64,000 bases of DNA from an uncultured Oscillospiraceae bacterium (GTDB lineage Bacteria > Bacillota > Clostridia > Oscillospirales > Oscillospiraceae): assembly GCA_934589525.1 (NCBI GenBank), contig CAKTOB010000012.1:6386-70385 (forward strand), in the 5' to 3' direction. The notes beneath the pieces were generated by a model, which saw nothing but the letters and a program-made list of their open reading frames with translations, was not told the origin of the DNA and ran no database searches. A program made the translations under genes and the position numbers. This document shows positions 1-8,981 of this stretch, piece by piece. How positions within the stretch are numbered: position 1 is the stretch's first letter; every line of letters begins with the position of its first letter.

Positions 1-1056
1 GATCGATTTCTTGCCATGGCGGATGCTCCAAACAAGGGGAAGATTTTTATGAATAAGAAAATCAAACTTCGTAAATTCCTGATTGCCGCAGCACTCATCA
101 GTCTGCTGGGCGTTACGGCCTATGCAGTAACGGCGAAAATTCAGCTGAACACCAAGCGATATATGCAAGGGACCGGAGAAAGCGTAGAAGCAAATGCCTC
201 TGCACCCTATGAGGCGGAGATCAATTTTCAATCTACCGCCGATACCTATGAGGGCCTGCAAACGTATTGCCCCTCCTGGCTTCCGGAGGGCTACCATCTA
301 CGTTTTGTCAGTGCCAAGGCCTATGGACACCAGACACTGCACTTTGCAACGGCATCGGACGAAAGCGCACTTGTGCTGGAGACGACCCGGGGAGACAACG
401 CCACCGACCTGGTGCTTGAAAGCGTCACGAAGGAAGAAAGTATTACCGTGGGGAGCCTTCCCGGAACACTGTATACCTGCACCGGCGGTGAGCGGGTGCT
501 GCTCTGGACGGATGGGGACCGGGGCGTTGGGTTCATGCTGCTGACGGGAGACACGGAGCTGGATTTGATGCGGGTTGCCGAGAGCGTCCGGCCAGACCCG
601 GACCTGAAACCCACCAATGAAGACCGTTATCAGCTGGCACTGGAGGAGCTGGGGGATTATCAAATTACCGGACTGCCGGAAAACTACCCGGAGACGGAAT
701 TTATTGCCAGCCCCAAGGAAGATGGCGGCGGTTGGTTCGCCTATGTGTATCGCTGGTATATTGATGCCAAGAAGAATTCCACAGTGGAACTGGAATATGA
801 AACGTTCCTGCTGAATGGGGACAAGGATGGGGATTCTGCCCAGGATTCGGAGCCGGTTCCAGAGACCCCGGATACAATTCTCAAAATGAACGGCGGTGGA
901 GAAGCCACAACGGTTCAGGGAATGCCCGCTGCCGTAACTCAGGGACACATTGTCTGGGTGGATTGGGAGAACAAGATGGTCTTTCAGATCACAGCGGACA
1001 GCATGGACGCTGACCAGCTGCAACAACTGGCGGACAGCGTTCAAAAGGTGCAATAA
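1..1056 (+). CDS. Anti-sigma-like membrane protein with two DUF4367-like modules (5' end outside window)
   Basis: The reading frame is open from base 1, so the true start lies left of the window. ATGs at 16 and 49 are probably internal: the first residues (DRFLAMADAP) align without a gap to the N-terminal region of the partner protein at 50623-51366, including the membrane helix that ends GVTAYA here and SVTAYA there. After the helix the protein is probably extracellular. Its two halves end alike: a hydrophobic Trp-containing strand (LLWTDGDRGVGFMLL, VWVDWENKMVFQI), then an acidic stretch and a LxxxAxSV helix. This suggests a duplicated DUF4367-type domain, a family often paired with ECF sigma factors. 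The matching sigma gene would lie upstream, unseen. The role as a sigma-factor partner is inference. Confidence 0.6.
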   Translation, partial: DRFLAMADAPNKGKIFMNKKIKLRKFLIAAALISLLGVTAYAVTAKIQLNTKRYMQGTGESVEANASAPYEAEINFQSTADTYEGLQTYCPSWLPEGYHLRFVSAKAYGHQTLHFATASDESALVLETTRGDNATDLVLESVTKEESITVGSLPGTLYTCTGGERVLLWTDGDRGVGFMLLTGDTELDLMRVAESVRPDPDLKPTNEDRYQLALEELGDYQITGLPENYPETEFIASPKEDGGGWFAYVYRWYIDAKKNSTVELEYETFLLNGDKDGDSAQDSEPVPETPDTILKMNGGGEATTVQGMPAAVTQGHIVWVDWENKMVFQITADSMDADQLQQLADSVQKVQ

Positions 1057-1062
1057 CGCTCA

Positions 1063-1100
1063 AAAGACGTTCGGTCCAGGTTTTTGGATCGAACGTCTTT
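1063..1100. terminator. Bidirectional terminator hairpin
   Basis: AAAGACGTTCG (1063-1073) pairs perfectly with CGAACGTCTTT (1090-1100), with extra G-T, T-A and C-G pairs inside. It lies between the convergent first gene and spmB, with short A/T runs on both sides. Confidence 0.7.
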
Positions 1101-1106
1101 GCATCC

Positions 1107-1625
1107 TCAGAAAAACAGCTTTGCGGTCCAGGCGGCGGCGGTAAACCCTACCAGGTCCGCAAACAGGGCAGCCGGGAGGGTATAGCGGCTGCGGCGGATG
1201 CCTGCGGCTCCAAAATAAACGCTGATGGTATAAAAAGTGGTCTCCGTGGAGCCCAGCATGATTGCCGCCGTCCGGCCGATTTGGGAATCCACGCCGTAAA
1301 CGCCCATCAGGTCTGTGGCCACCGCCAAGGCGGCACTGCCGCTGATGGGTCGCACCAGCACCAGCAGGGCGCATTCCACGGGGATGCCCAGAAAAGAAAA
1401 GACCGGTGACCAAAACCGCTGCAAAAGCTCCGCCGCCCCGGAGGAGCGGAACAGCTCTACGGCGGTGAGCAGCATAATGAGGGTGGGGAGGATGTCTTTG
1501 AGAAGCCGCAGCCCCTCCGCCCCTCCTTCCAGCAGCAAGGCATAGCTGTTTTCCTTTTTCCTCAGGGCAAGGCCCGATGCCAGCAGCAAAATCACGGGGA
1601 CCAGATAGTCTGTTAAGACTTCCAT
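1107..1625 (-). CDS. spmB: Spore maturation protein B
   Basis: 172-residue membrane protein with several hydrophobic segments and the conserved core VRPISGSAAL, followed by GSTETTFYTI, typical of SpmB nucleoside-recognition/Gate-type domain proteins. The ATG at 1625 is chosen because it starts the family-conserved segment MEVLTDYLVPVILL; the longer in-frame extension is basic, low-complexity and inside spmA. The start overlaps the end of spmA by 13 bases, showing translational coupling. In B. subtilis SpmA and SpmB act together in spore core dehydration and heat resistance; the role here is inferred from family and gene order. Confidence 0.9.
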   Translation of the reverse strand: MEVLTDYLVPVILLLASGLALRKKENSYALLLEGGAEGLRLLKDILPTLIMLLTAVELFRSSGAAELLQRFWSPVFSFLGIPVECALLVLVRPISGSAALAVATDLMGVYGVDSQIGRTAAIMLGSTETTFYTISVYFGAAGIRRSRYTLPAALFADLVGFTAAAWTAKLFF

Positions 1626-2191
1626 AGCTTTCCCAGAACTGCGGCGGCGGCCACCCCCAGCCCGGCGGAGAGGAGGCTGGTCAGCCATACCGCCGGGAGA
1701 ATATCAAAGGGCCGGGGGCAGCCCAGGGCGGCCCGGAGGGCGGCCACATTGGTGGGCAGCAGCTGAATGGAGGCGGTGTTTAAAACCACCAGTCGGCACA
1801 GCTGGTCCCCGGCGGTTTGAGAATCCGGGGGCTTTAAGGCCTTGGCTGCCCGGATGCCCATGGGGGTGGCGGCGTTGCCCAGCCCCAGGAGATTGGCGCA
1901 GACGTTGCCGCAAAGAGATTCCCGAAGATCGGGATTATCCCGGCTGTCCGGAAAGACCCGCCCCAAAACAGGGCCCAGAAGCCGGGACAACGCCTCCATG
2001 GCCCCGTTTGCTTCCAGCAGCCGTCCCACCCCGGACCACAGACACAGCCCCCCAGCCATGGAAAGGGCCACCGTCACCCCCGACTGGGCCCCTCTCATGG
2101 CCGCCGCCGCAAGCCCGACGCCTTTGCCGGTCAGTGCCGCTGAAAGAATGCTGACGGCAATAAGACCTGTCCAAATCCACCCCAAAACCAT
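1613..2191 (-). CDS. spmA: Spore maturation protein A
   Basis: 192-residue integral membrane protein. Recognisable SpmA features are the N-terminal helix, the segment NVCANLLGLGNAATPMGIRA and the motif LNTASIQLLPTNVAALRAALG, which mark the Gate-type domain. It is the first gene of the two-gene spmA-spmB operon on the minus strand and is divergent from the response-regulator gene at 2350. The pair implies an endospore-forming host. No clear promoter was resolved on this strand. Confidence 0.92.
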   Translation of the reverse strand: MVLGWIWTGLIAVSILSAALTGKGVGLAAAAMRGAQSGVTVALSMAGGLCLWSGVGRLLEANGAMEALSRLLGPVLGRVFPDSRDNPDLRESLCGNVCANLLGLGNAATPMGIRAAKALKPPDSQTAGDQLCRLVVLNTASIQLLPTNVAALRAALGCPRPFDILPAVWLTSLLSAGLGVAAAAVLGKLWKS

Positions 2192-2254
2192 GCTCCCGCC
2201 CCCTTTAAAACAAGCCTATGCCGGGGCCGGAAAAAAAGAACGACCACAAAAACA

Positions 2255-2283
2255 TTGATTATAAGGACAACATAAGGTATAAT
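2255..2283 (+). promoter_or_regulatory. Promoter of the two-component/ABC operon
   Basis: -35 TTGATT (2255-2260), 17-bp spacer, -10 TATAAT (2278-2283), upstream of the response regulator at 2350. Confidence 0.75.
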
Positions 2284-2349
2284 CGTCAGAAAATACGATT
2301 TATTCAGAGTTTCTATAGGGAAACGACAATGACCTTTGCGTAACGGGGC

Positions 2350-3036
2350 GTGAGACAGATGGAGCAATTATTGATCGTTGAAGATGACATTGGTTTGAAT
2401 CAAGGCTTATGCAAAGCACTGAAAGCGGAGGATCGGCAGATCATTTCCTGCCAGGATCTCAAAACGGCGAAGGAGCAGCTGCTTTTCGGCGGTGTATCCT
2501 TGATTTTGTTGGATATCAATCTGCCGGATGGCAGTGGGCTTGAACTGCTCCGGCAGGTCAAGGAAAACACACCCGGTATTCCGGTCATTCTGCTGACGGC
2601 CAATGACACGGATCTGGATATTGTAGACGGATTGGAACGAGGGGCTGACGACTACATTACCAAGCCCTTTTCTCTTTCGGTTTTGCGGGCAAGGGTCAAT
2701 ACCCAACTGCGAAAACAAGCGTCAACCCATAAAAATGCGCCGACCCGTATTGGCCCTTTTCACTTCGATTTTGAGACAATGACCTTCTATGTGGGAGATT
2801 CAAAGGTGGAACTGAGCAAAACAGAGCAAAAGCTGCTGCGGTTACTTGTGGAAAACCGAGGGAGAACCATGACCCGTGGAGATCTTGTAGACAGGATTTG
2901 GACAGACGGTGCAGAATATGTGGATGAAAATGCCCTGTCAGTCACGGTCAAGCGTTTGAGAGACAAGCTTGGCGCACAGGAATACATCAAGACGGTTTAT
3001 GGAATCGGGTATAGCTGGGTAAAGAACGATGAATGA
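2350..3036 (+). CDS. OmpR-family response regulator
   Basis: Receiver domain in the N-terminal half, with acidic pocket EDD near the start, phospho-acceptor Asp in LLDINLPDGSG and the lysine in TKPFS. The C-terminal winged-helix DNA-binding domain has ELSKTEQKLLRLL, the recognition region and the terminal hairpin YIKTVYGIGYSW. The start is either GTG 2350 or ATG 2359; the ATG begins the family-typical MEQLLIVEDD. It overlaps the histidine kinase gene by 8 bases. By position it should control the ABC exporter genes downstream in answer to the kinase; the signal is unknown. Confidence 0.93.
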   Translation: MRQMEQLLIVEDDIGLNQGLCKALKAEDRQIISCQDLKTAKEQLLFGGVSLILLDINLPDGSGLELLRQVKENTPGIPVILLTANDTDLDIVDGLERGADDYITKPFSLSVLRARVNTQLRKQASTHKNAPTRIGPFHFDFETMTFYVGDSKVELSKTEQKLLRLLVENRGRTMTRGDLVDRIWTDGAEYVDENALSVTVKRLRDKLGAQEYIKTVYGIGYSWVKNDE

Positions 3037-3928
3037 GATGGGAATTGCGGTCATGCTGCTGTGCTTTCTGGTAGCGGCGGCTACTGTATTTTGGAATCGC
3101 AGAAAAGTCAGAAAAACCATGGAAGCGATCGAGAAAATGTTGGATGCCGCCATGGCGGGCTCCTTTTCTGAAAGCGGTTTTGATGAAAGTAAATTGTCTG
3201 CCTTGGAAACGAAGTTTGCACATTACCTTTCCGCGGCAGAAACTTCTTCACGGAATGTGGCACAGGAAAAGGATAGAATCAAATCCCTGATTGCGGATAT
3301 TTCCCATCAGACAAAAACGCCGATTGCAAACCTGATGCTATACAGTGAACTTTTGATGGAAGAAAATCTTCCCCCATCGGCAAGAGCAAATGTGGATGCG
3401 CTGTACCATCAGTCGGAAAAATTGCGATTTTTGATCGATTCGCTGGTAAAGCTGTCCCGGCTGGAGAATGGAATTCTTTCTCTGTCACCGCAGTCCGCGG
3501 CATTACAGCCACTGCTTCGGGGTGTTGCGGAACAATATGCTGCCAAAGCTGCTGAAAAAGGATTGTCTTTGCAACTGCAAGATACGGACGCTTCTGCAAT
3601 ATTTGATATGAAATGGACAGCGGAAGCACTGGCGAATATGGTAGACAATGCCATCAAGTATACAGAGCATGGCACCATTACGATTTCTGCCGGAAGCTAT
3701 GAACTGTTTGCCAGGATCGATATATCGGATACCGGCCCCGGCATCCCGGAAAGTGAACGATCCAAAATCTTTACCCGGTTTTATCGCTCAAAGAAGGCGG
3801 GAAAACAGGAGGGTGTTGGGATCGGCTTGTATTTGGCACGGCAAATCATTTCCTGCGAGGGCGGCTATATCAAAGTTTCTTCCATTCCCGGAAAAGGAAG
3901 TACATTTTCCGTGTTTTTGCCGAGGTAG
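3029..3928 (+). CDS. Sensor histidine kinase
   Basis: 299 residues: one N-terminal membrane helix (residues 4-22), a short linker, then a cytoplasmic kinase. The H-box is ISHQTKTPIANL (phospho-accepting His), the N-box ALANMVDNAIKYTE, the G1 box DTGPGIPESE and the G2 box GVGIGLYLARQII. There is almost no extracellular part, so it probably does not bind a ligand itself. It may sense through the membrane or through the neighbouring transporter, as in peptide-antibiotic detoxification modules (inference). It is translationally coupled to the response regulator. Confidence 0.92.
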   Translation: MNEMGIAVMLLCFLVAAATVFWNRRKVRKTMEAIEKMLDAAMAGSFSESGFDESKLSALETKFAHYLSAAETSSRNVAQEKDRIKSLIADISHQTKTPIANLMLYSELLMEENLPPSARANVDALYHQSEKLRFLIDSLVKLSRLENGILSLSPQSAALQPLLRGVAEQYAAKAAEKGLSLQLQDTDASAIFDMKWTAEALANMVDNAIKYTEHGTITISAGSYELFARIDISDTGPGIPESERSKIFTRFYRSKKAGKQEGVGIGLYLARQIISCEGGYIKVSSIPGKGSTFSVFLPR

Positions 3929-3997
3929 CATCCATTCTTTCAAAACTGTTAGAATTCATTTCCAACCGGAAAGAATGTGGAAAGAATCCTATGCCAT

Positions 3998-4046
3998 AAT
4001 CTGTATGTATCAAAGGATGATTTCTTTGTATCCATACAGATTTTTT
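3998..4046 (+). terminator. Terminator/attenuator hairpin between kinase and ABC genes
   Basis: AATCTGTATG (3998-4007) pairs with CATACAGATT (4033-4042); the stem extends inward with one bulge and one mismatch, and T6 follows (4041-4046). It ends the regulator-kinase transcript, or lets only part of transcription pass to the ABC genes, whose Shine-Dalgarno GGAGGT (4050-4055) starts just after it. Confidence 0.75.
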
Positions 4047-4063
4047 CATGGAGGTACCCGTTT

Positions 4064-4735
4064 ATGGAAATTTTACAGGCAAAAAACCTGAGAAAAGTTT
4101 ATGGCTCCGGTAACAATGCGGTTCATGCCCTGGACGGCGTTGATTTGAGTGTGGAGAAAGGCGAATTTGTGGCAATCGTCGGTACATCCGGCTCCGGCAA
4201 ATCCACGCTGCTGCATATGCTGGGCGGGCTGGACCGCCCTACCGGCGGCACGGTCCTGGTGGACGGACAGGATATTTTCTCCTTGAAAGAGGAAGCTCTG
4301 ACCATCTTCCGCCGCAGGAAAATTGGCTTTGTGTTTCAGAGCTATAATCTTGTTCCGGTGCTGAATGTGTATGAAAACATCGTTCTACCCATTGAGCTGG
4401 ACGGCGGCAAGGTCAACAAGGATTTCGTACAGCAGATCGTACAGACCCTTGGGCTGGATGAGCGTCTGGATGCCCTGCCCAGCCAGCTTTCCGGCGGTCA
4501 GCAGCAGCGGGTGGCCATTGCCCGTGCGCTGGCAGCGGCACCCGCAATCATTCTCGCTGACGAACCTACAGGCAACCTGGATTCCAAAACCAGTCAGGAT
4601 GTATTGAGCCTTTTGAAAGTCACCAGCCAGAAGTTCGCCCAGACCATTGTAATGATCACCCACAACGAAGAAATTGCACAGATGGCAGACCGCATTATCC
4701 GTATCGAAGATGGACGGATCGTCACCCGGAACTAA
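4064..4735 (+). CDS. ABC transporter ATP-binding protein (MacB/LolD-like)
   Basis: 223 residues with a complete nucleotide-binding domain: Walker A GTSGSGKSTL, Q-loop FVFQSYNLVP, ABC signature LSGGQQQRVAIARAL, Walker B ILADEPTGNLD and the switch His in VMITHNEE. The ATG at 4064 is chosen for its Shine-Dalgarno GGAGGT eight bases upstream; an in-frame longer version would run through the terminator hairpin. It lies 15 bases before the permease gene, with which it should form an exporter or an extractor of membrane-active compounds such as antimicrobial peptides. The substrate is unknown. Confidence 0.93.
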   Translation: MEILQAKNLRKVYGSGNNAVHALDGVDLSVEKGEFVAIVGTSGSGKSTLLHMLGGLDRPTGGTVLVDGQDIFSLKEEALTIFRRRKIGFVFQSYNLVPVLNVYENIVLPIELDGGKVNKDFVQQIVQTLGLDERLDALPSQLSGGQQQRVAIARALAAAPAIILADEPTGNLDSKTSQDVLSLLKVTSQKFAQTIVMITHNEEIAQMADRIIRIEDGRIVTRN

Positions 4736-4750
4736 CAGGAGGTGGCGAAG

Positions 4751-7396
4751 ATGAATGTCAGAAACAGAAACTGTATTCGGAAACTAAGTTGGCGTTTTTT
4801 ATGGGCATCCCGGAAACGCAACATCATTGCAATTACTGCCATTGCCCTGACTGCGCTGCTATTTACCTCGCTGTTTACCATTGTCATGTCCCTGAATTCC
4901 AGTTATGAAATGCACACGTTCCGTCAGGTTGGAGGGTACTGCCACGGAACATTCAAGGAGGTGACCGAAGAGCAGATCAAGAATATATCAGCCCACCCAA
5001 AGGTAAAAGCCACCGGTAAACGCATAACCATTGGATATATGGACAGTGGGATTTTTGCGAAAGCCCCTGCCGAAGTGAGCTTTATGGATGACAACTGTAC
5101 GGAATGGAGCTTCGCAGAACCCACCACAGGACAGAAACCGCAAGGAAGAAACGAAGTCACCATGGATACCCATGCCTTAAAGCTGTTGGGTGTCCAGCCC
5201 AAATTGGGCGAAGAAATCAAACTGACCTATACAGTGGGGTCTTCATCCGCAACGCCTTATGAGAAAACAGATACATTTACCCTGGTTGGCTGGTGGGAAT
5301 ATGATGATATCAGTCCCGTTCACTATATCAATATCAGCGAAGAATACGCAAAGGAAATCGAAGCCGAAGCCCTGTCCAAGGGATTGGAACCGTTCCGTGT
5401 TGATTTGAATGTGATGATGGCATCCGGCATCAACATCCGGGGACAGATGGAGCAGGTGGATCAGGACCTGGGGTATGCCTGGGACGAAACAGGGGAAGGG
5501 GAGCTTGTACGCATCGGAGTCAACTGGGGCTATACATCTTCTCAGCTTGGCGAAAGCATGGATGCAGCAACGCTCCTGGCGATGGTCGCTTTCCTTGCAT
5601 TGGTGATCTTTACAGGGTATCTCATCATTTACAATATATTTCAGATTTCCGTTACCGGGGATATTCGATTTTATGGCTTGCTGAAAACCATCGGTGTCAC
5701 CCCCCGGCAACTTCGCCGCATGATCCGCCAGCAGGCACTGTTTTTGTGCATTGCAGGCATTCCCGCCGGACTGCTGTTGGGATACGGTGTCGGTGCATTT
5801 CTGACACCAGTTGTAATGGCACGAACCACTTTTGGCGTCGCTGCTTCTACCGTCAGCACTTCACCGTTCATTTTCCTTGCTTCTGCGCTGTTTGCATTCC
5901 TTACGGTGATGCTCTCCTGCGCCCGTCCGGGGAAAATCGCTTCAAAAGTTTCTCCGGTGGAGGCAACAAAGTATACGGAAATTGTAAAAAGCAAAAAGAA
6001 ACAACGCACCACCCGTGGCGCAAAAGTATATCAGATGGCTTTTGCCAATTTGGGGCGCAATAAAAGAAAAACGGTTCTTGTAGTAATCTCTCTTTCTCTT
6101 TCCGTGGTACTTCTCAATCTCCTGGTCACTTTTACTGGGGGCTTTGATATGGAAAAGTATCTGGCGAAACAAACCTGTGCGGACTTTATCGTAAGCTCTA
6201 CGGACTATTTTCGGTATAATCGCTCCGAAAGCTATATTTCTCAGGAACAAATTGAGCAAATCGAAGCGAATACTTCCCCCGCCCTTTCCGGTTGTGGTTA
6301 TAAACTGACGGGATATTTGCCATATGGCTGGATGAGCGAGGAACATTGGCTACAGGACATGATGCACTATCGTTCTGAGGAAAATGCAAAAGCCCTATTG
6401 GAACAGCAACATCGCCGTGATGAGCTTGTAAGCCAGAACGCATTGATCGAAGGCTTGGATGAAGCTCTGTTTGAGAAGCTGACTGTGATTGCGGGCGACA
6501 TATCCCCCATGTTCCAAGAGGATTCAAAAGCAATCGCTGTAGTAGTCCGTACAGATGATTATGGCAATGTGAGTAATCTTGATTTTTACCCGCCTGTAGG
6601 TTCTATTCAGACCATAACCTATATTGATGAAGGGCATTATACCGAAATCCGTACCGGAAACCTTTGCGATGAAAACACATCGCCGGAATATATATTTCAG
6701 CCTTCTGTCAGCCATGATGTAGATTATACAGTTTGTGCTTATGTCACAGTGCCGCACTCTATGAGCTTCCGTTATTATTCAACAGGCTATAGTTTTGTGC
6801 TTCCTATCGAAAAACTCAATCATGACAGCCAGCAGGAAAGCATCCCGATGTTTTACCTTTTTGATGCTCCTGATGATATGGCAGAAGCATCTGCGGAGAA
6901 TTATCTTGCGGATCTGACCGCTGATGATTTGTCTGGATTGATGTACGAAAGCAAGACCACCCTCCGTGCAGAATTTAAGAGCTATCAGAAGATGTTCCTG
7001 CTGCTGGGGGGCCTGCTCTGCGCCATCATTGGGCTTGTGGGTGTTCTCAACTTCTTCAATGCCATTATGACGGGCATTCTTTCCAGAAAAAGGGAATTTG
7101 CGGTTTTACAGGCAGTAGGTATGACCAACAAACAGTTAAGAGCCATGCTGATTTACGAGGGGCTGTTTTATGCACTCAGTTCCGCCGCAGCGGCACTTGT
7201 TCTTTCTTTCGTGCTGAATCCTCTGGTCGGTAATCTTCTGGAGCATATGTTCTGGTTCTTCAGCGCAAGGTTTACAATCGTTCCTGTTTTGCTTGCCATA
7301 CCGATGTTTGCGCTGCTGGGATGGCTGATTCCTGAGGTTATGTATAATCACACTGCCGGATGCAGTATTGTGGAACAGTTAAGAGATGACCAATAG
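4751..7396 (+). CDS. ABC transporter permease, duplicated FtsX-type
   Basis: 881 residues in two similar halves. Each half has one membrane helix, a large extracellular domain (roughly 220 and 270 residues), then three helices of FtsX type (ILSRKREFAVLQAVGMTNKQLR in the second half corresponds to GDIRFYGLLKTIGVTPRQLRR in the first). This makes eight helices with two external domains, unlike BceB-type permeases (ten helices, one external domain). ATG 4751 is chosen because the in-frame GTG at 4742 lies inside the Shine-Dalgarno AGGAGG (4737-4742). It partners the ATPase just upstream, probably in mechanotransmission or export of a lipophilic or peptide substrate (inference). Confidence 0.9.
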   Translation: MNVRNRNCIRKLSWRFLWASRKRNIIAITAIALTALLFTSLFTIVMSLNSSYEMHTFRQVGGYCHGTFKEVTEEQIKNISAHPKVKATGKRITIGYMDSGIFAKAPAEVSFMDDNCTEWSFAEPTTGQKPQGRNEVTMDTHALKLLGVQPKLGEEIKLTYTVGSSSATPYEKTDTFTLVGWWEYDDISPVHYINISEEYAKEIEAEALSKGLEPFRVDLNVMMASGINIRGQMEQVDQDLGYAWDETGEGELVRIGVNWGYTSSQLGESMDAATLLAMVAFLALVIFTGYLIIYNIFQISVTGDIRFYGLLKTIGVTPRQLRRMIRQQALFLCIAGIPAGLLLGYGVGAFLTPVVMARTTFGVAASTVSTSPFIFLASALFAFLTVMLSCARPGKIASKVSPVEATKYTEIVKSKKKQRTTRGAKVYQMAFANLGRNKRKTVLVVISLSLSVVLLNLLVTFTGGFDMEKYLAKQTCADFIVSSTDYFRYNRSESYISQEQIEQIEANTSPALSGCGYKLTGYLPYGWMSEEHWLQDMMHYRSEENAKALLEQQHRRDELVSQNALIEGLDEALFEKLTVIAGDISPMFQEDSKAIAVVVRTDDYGNVSNLDFYPPVGSIQTITYIDEGHYTEIRTGNLCDENTSPEYIFQPSVSHDVDYTVCAYVTVPHSMSFRYYSTGYSFVLPIEKLNHDSQQESIPMFYLFDAPDDMAEASAENYLADLTADDLSGLMYESKTTLRAEFKSYQKMFLLLGGLLCAIIGLVGVLNFFNAIMTGILSRKREFAVLQAVGMTNKQLRAMLIYEGLFYALSSAAAALVLSFVLNPLVGNLLEHMFWFFSARFTIVPVLLAIPMFALLGWLIPEVMYNHTAGCSIVEQLRDDQ

Positions 7397-7407
7397 AATA
7401 TAAAAGC

Positions 7408-7436
7408 GTTGATTTTACCAAGGGCATAGGGTATAA
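7408..7436 (+). promoter_or_regulatory. Promoter of the Fic gene
   Basis: -35 TTGATT (7408-7413), 17-bp spacer, -10 TATAAT (7431-7436). This gives the Fic gene its own promoter, separate from the ABC operon that ends at 7396. Confidence 0.75.
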
Positions 7437-7474
7437 TTGTATCATGATTTTGGAGTATAGGATGGACAAACCCG

Positions 7475-8080
7475 ATGGCACTGGAAAACAAATTGGGCAT
7501 TACCGATTCTGCGGAGCTTGCCCGGGAGGAAGAAAAAATCAGCAAAAAGAAAGCCCTGTGGCTTTTTGAAAGCGGCACCCTGGACCGGCTCCCTGCCGGA
7601 ACCTGGGACACCCTTCAAACCATCCACAGATACCTCTTTGAGGACCTTTACGATTTTGCCGGGGAATTGCGGACGGTCAATCTGGCAAAGGGCCATTTCC
7701 GTTTCGCCCCACTGATGTATCTGGAGGCGGCTCTTGGAAATGTGGAAAAAATGCCCCAGTCCACCTTTGAGGAGATCGTTGAAAAGTATGTGGAAATGAA
7801 CATCGCCCACCCTTTTCGGGAGGGCAACGGCAGGAGCATGCGGATTTGGCTGGACCAGATGCTAAAAAAGGAAATCGGTCAGGTGGTGGATTGGAGCCGG
7901 GTAGACAAAGAGGACTATCTTCTTGCCATGGAGCGCAGCCCCATCCGGGATACGGAAATTAAGGTGGTGCTGAAAGGGGCCCTGACGGATGATACCCAGA
8001 GCCGGGAACTCTACATGAAGGGCATCGACCACAGCTACTATTATGAAGGCTACACCACCTTCAAAACGGAAGAATTATAA
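7475..8080 (+). CDS. Class III Fic protein adenylyltransferase (self-inhibited)
   Basis: 201 residues. The Fic active-site motif HPFREGNGR is at residues 112-120, with His112 the expected catalytic base for transferring AMP to a target hydroxyl. The flap region [18 protein letters not shown] is also clear. The C-terminus carries the inhibitory-helix motif S/T-x-x-x-E-G/N as SYYYEG (Ser187, Glu191, Gly192), the arrangement of class III Fic proteins such as the Neisseria meningitidis enzyme, which is regulated by oligomerisation and self-AMPylation and is reported to modify DNA gyrase. A target here is not visible. The gene is solitary, between an ABC operon and rsmI, with its own promoter and a terminator. 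Confidence 0.9.
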   Translation: MALENKLGITDSAELAREEEKISKKKALWLFESGTLDRLPAGTWDTLQTIHRYLFEDLYDFAGELRTVNLAKGHFRFAPLMYLEAALGNVEKMPQSTFEEIVEKYVEMNIAHPFREGNGRSMRIWLDQMLKKEIGQVVDWSRVDKEDYLLAMERSPIRDTEIKVVLKGALTDDTQSRELYMKGIDHSYYYEGYTTFKTEEL

Positions 8081-8126
8081 AAAAGCACCGGAAAGCCGAT
8101 GAGTTGGGCTTATCCGGTGCTTTTTT
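8081..8126. terminator. Bidirectional terminator between fic and rsmI
   Basis: AAAAGCACCGGA (8081-8092) pairs with TCCGGTGCTTTT (8113-8124), with an inner AGCC/GGCT pairing. A run on one side and T run on the other let it serve both convergent genes. Confidence 0.85.
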
Positions 8127-8132
8127 ATAGGG

Positions 8133-8966
8133 TTAATCTTCTTCCAACGCCAGTGCGTAAACGGTGTTTTTGGGCAGCCCCAGTTCCGCGGCGGTCTGTT
8201 TGACTGCATCCTTCCGGGAAAGACCCTGGGAAAGGAGTGCTTTCACCCGGGCGGCGGCATCGGCTTCGGAGGGGGCTTCTTTGACCTCCTCCGGGGCACC
8301 GGCTACAACCAAAACAAATTCGCCCTTAGGGGGTGTTTCGGTGTACTTGGCAATGGCTTCTCCCAGAGTAGTCCGGACCACCTCTTCATGGAGCTTGGTC
8401 AGCTCCCGGCAAAGGCTGATGGGCCGGTCCGGGCCAAAGGCCTCCGCCATATCCTGGAGGGTATTCAGCAGCTTGTGGGGGGCCTCGTAGAAGATCATGG
8501 TCCGCTGCTCGCCCTTTAAGCTGTCCAGGTGTTCCCGGCGGCTTTTCTTGGCGGTGGACAGAAAGCCCTCAAAGCAGAACCGGCCGGTAGATTGGCCGGA
8601 AATGCTCAGGGCGGTGATGGCGGCGCAGGGCCCCGGGATGGCGCAGACCGTAATGCCCGCGGCGGCACACTGCTTTACCAGGTCCTCCCCGGGGTCGGAG
8701 ATGGCGGGGCTTCCGGCATCGGAAACCAGGGCGCAGGTCTCTCCCGATAAAATCCGGTCGATGATCTTGTCGCCCTTAAAGGATTTGTTATGCTCATAGT
8801 AGCTCACCAGGGGCTTTTTCAGCTCCAGATGATTCAGAAGCTTTAGGCTCACCCGGGTGTCCTCCGCGGCGATAAAGTCTGCGCCTTCCAGAGTTTCCCG
8901 GGCACGTTTGGAAATGTCTCCCAGATTGCCGATGGGCGTGGGGACAAGGTAAAGCATTCCAGCCAT
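8133..8966 (-). CDS. rsmI: 16S rRNA (cytidine-1402-2'-O)-methyltransferase
   Basis: 277 residues, normal length for RsmI. N-terminal LYLVPTPIGNLGDIS, EDTR and the segment SDAGSPAISDPG are the tetrapyrrole-methylase-fold SAM-binding signatures of this family; FYEAPHKL and LCRELTKLHEE are further family motifs. The enzyme 2'-O-methylates C1402 of 16S rRNA. The start at 8966 has Shine-Dalgarno AAGGAGG five bases upstream. It lies just downstream of a second methyltransferase gene (trmN6-like) on the same strand, a frequent pairing in Firmicutes. Confidence 0.95.
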   Translation of the reverse strand: MAGMLYLVPTPIGNLGDISKRARETLEGADFIAAEDTRVSLKLLNHLELKKPLVSYYEHNKSFKGDKIIDRILSGETCALVSDAGSPAISDPGEDLVKQCAAAGITVCAIPGPCAAITALSISGQSTGRFCFEGFLSTAKKSRREHLDSLKGEQRTMIFYEAPHKLLNTLQDMAEAFGPDRPISLCRELTKLHEEVVRTTLGEAIAKYTETPPKGEFVLVVAGAPEEVKEAPSEADAAARVKALLSQGLSRKDAVKQTAAELGLPKNTVYALALEED

Positions 8967-8981
8967 AGAGGCCTCCTTGTG

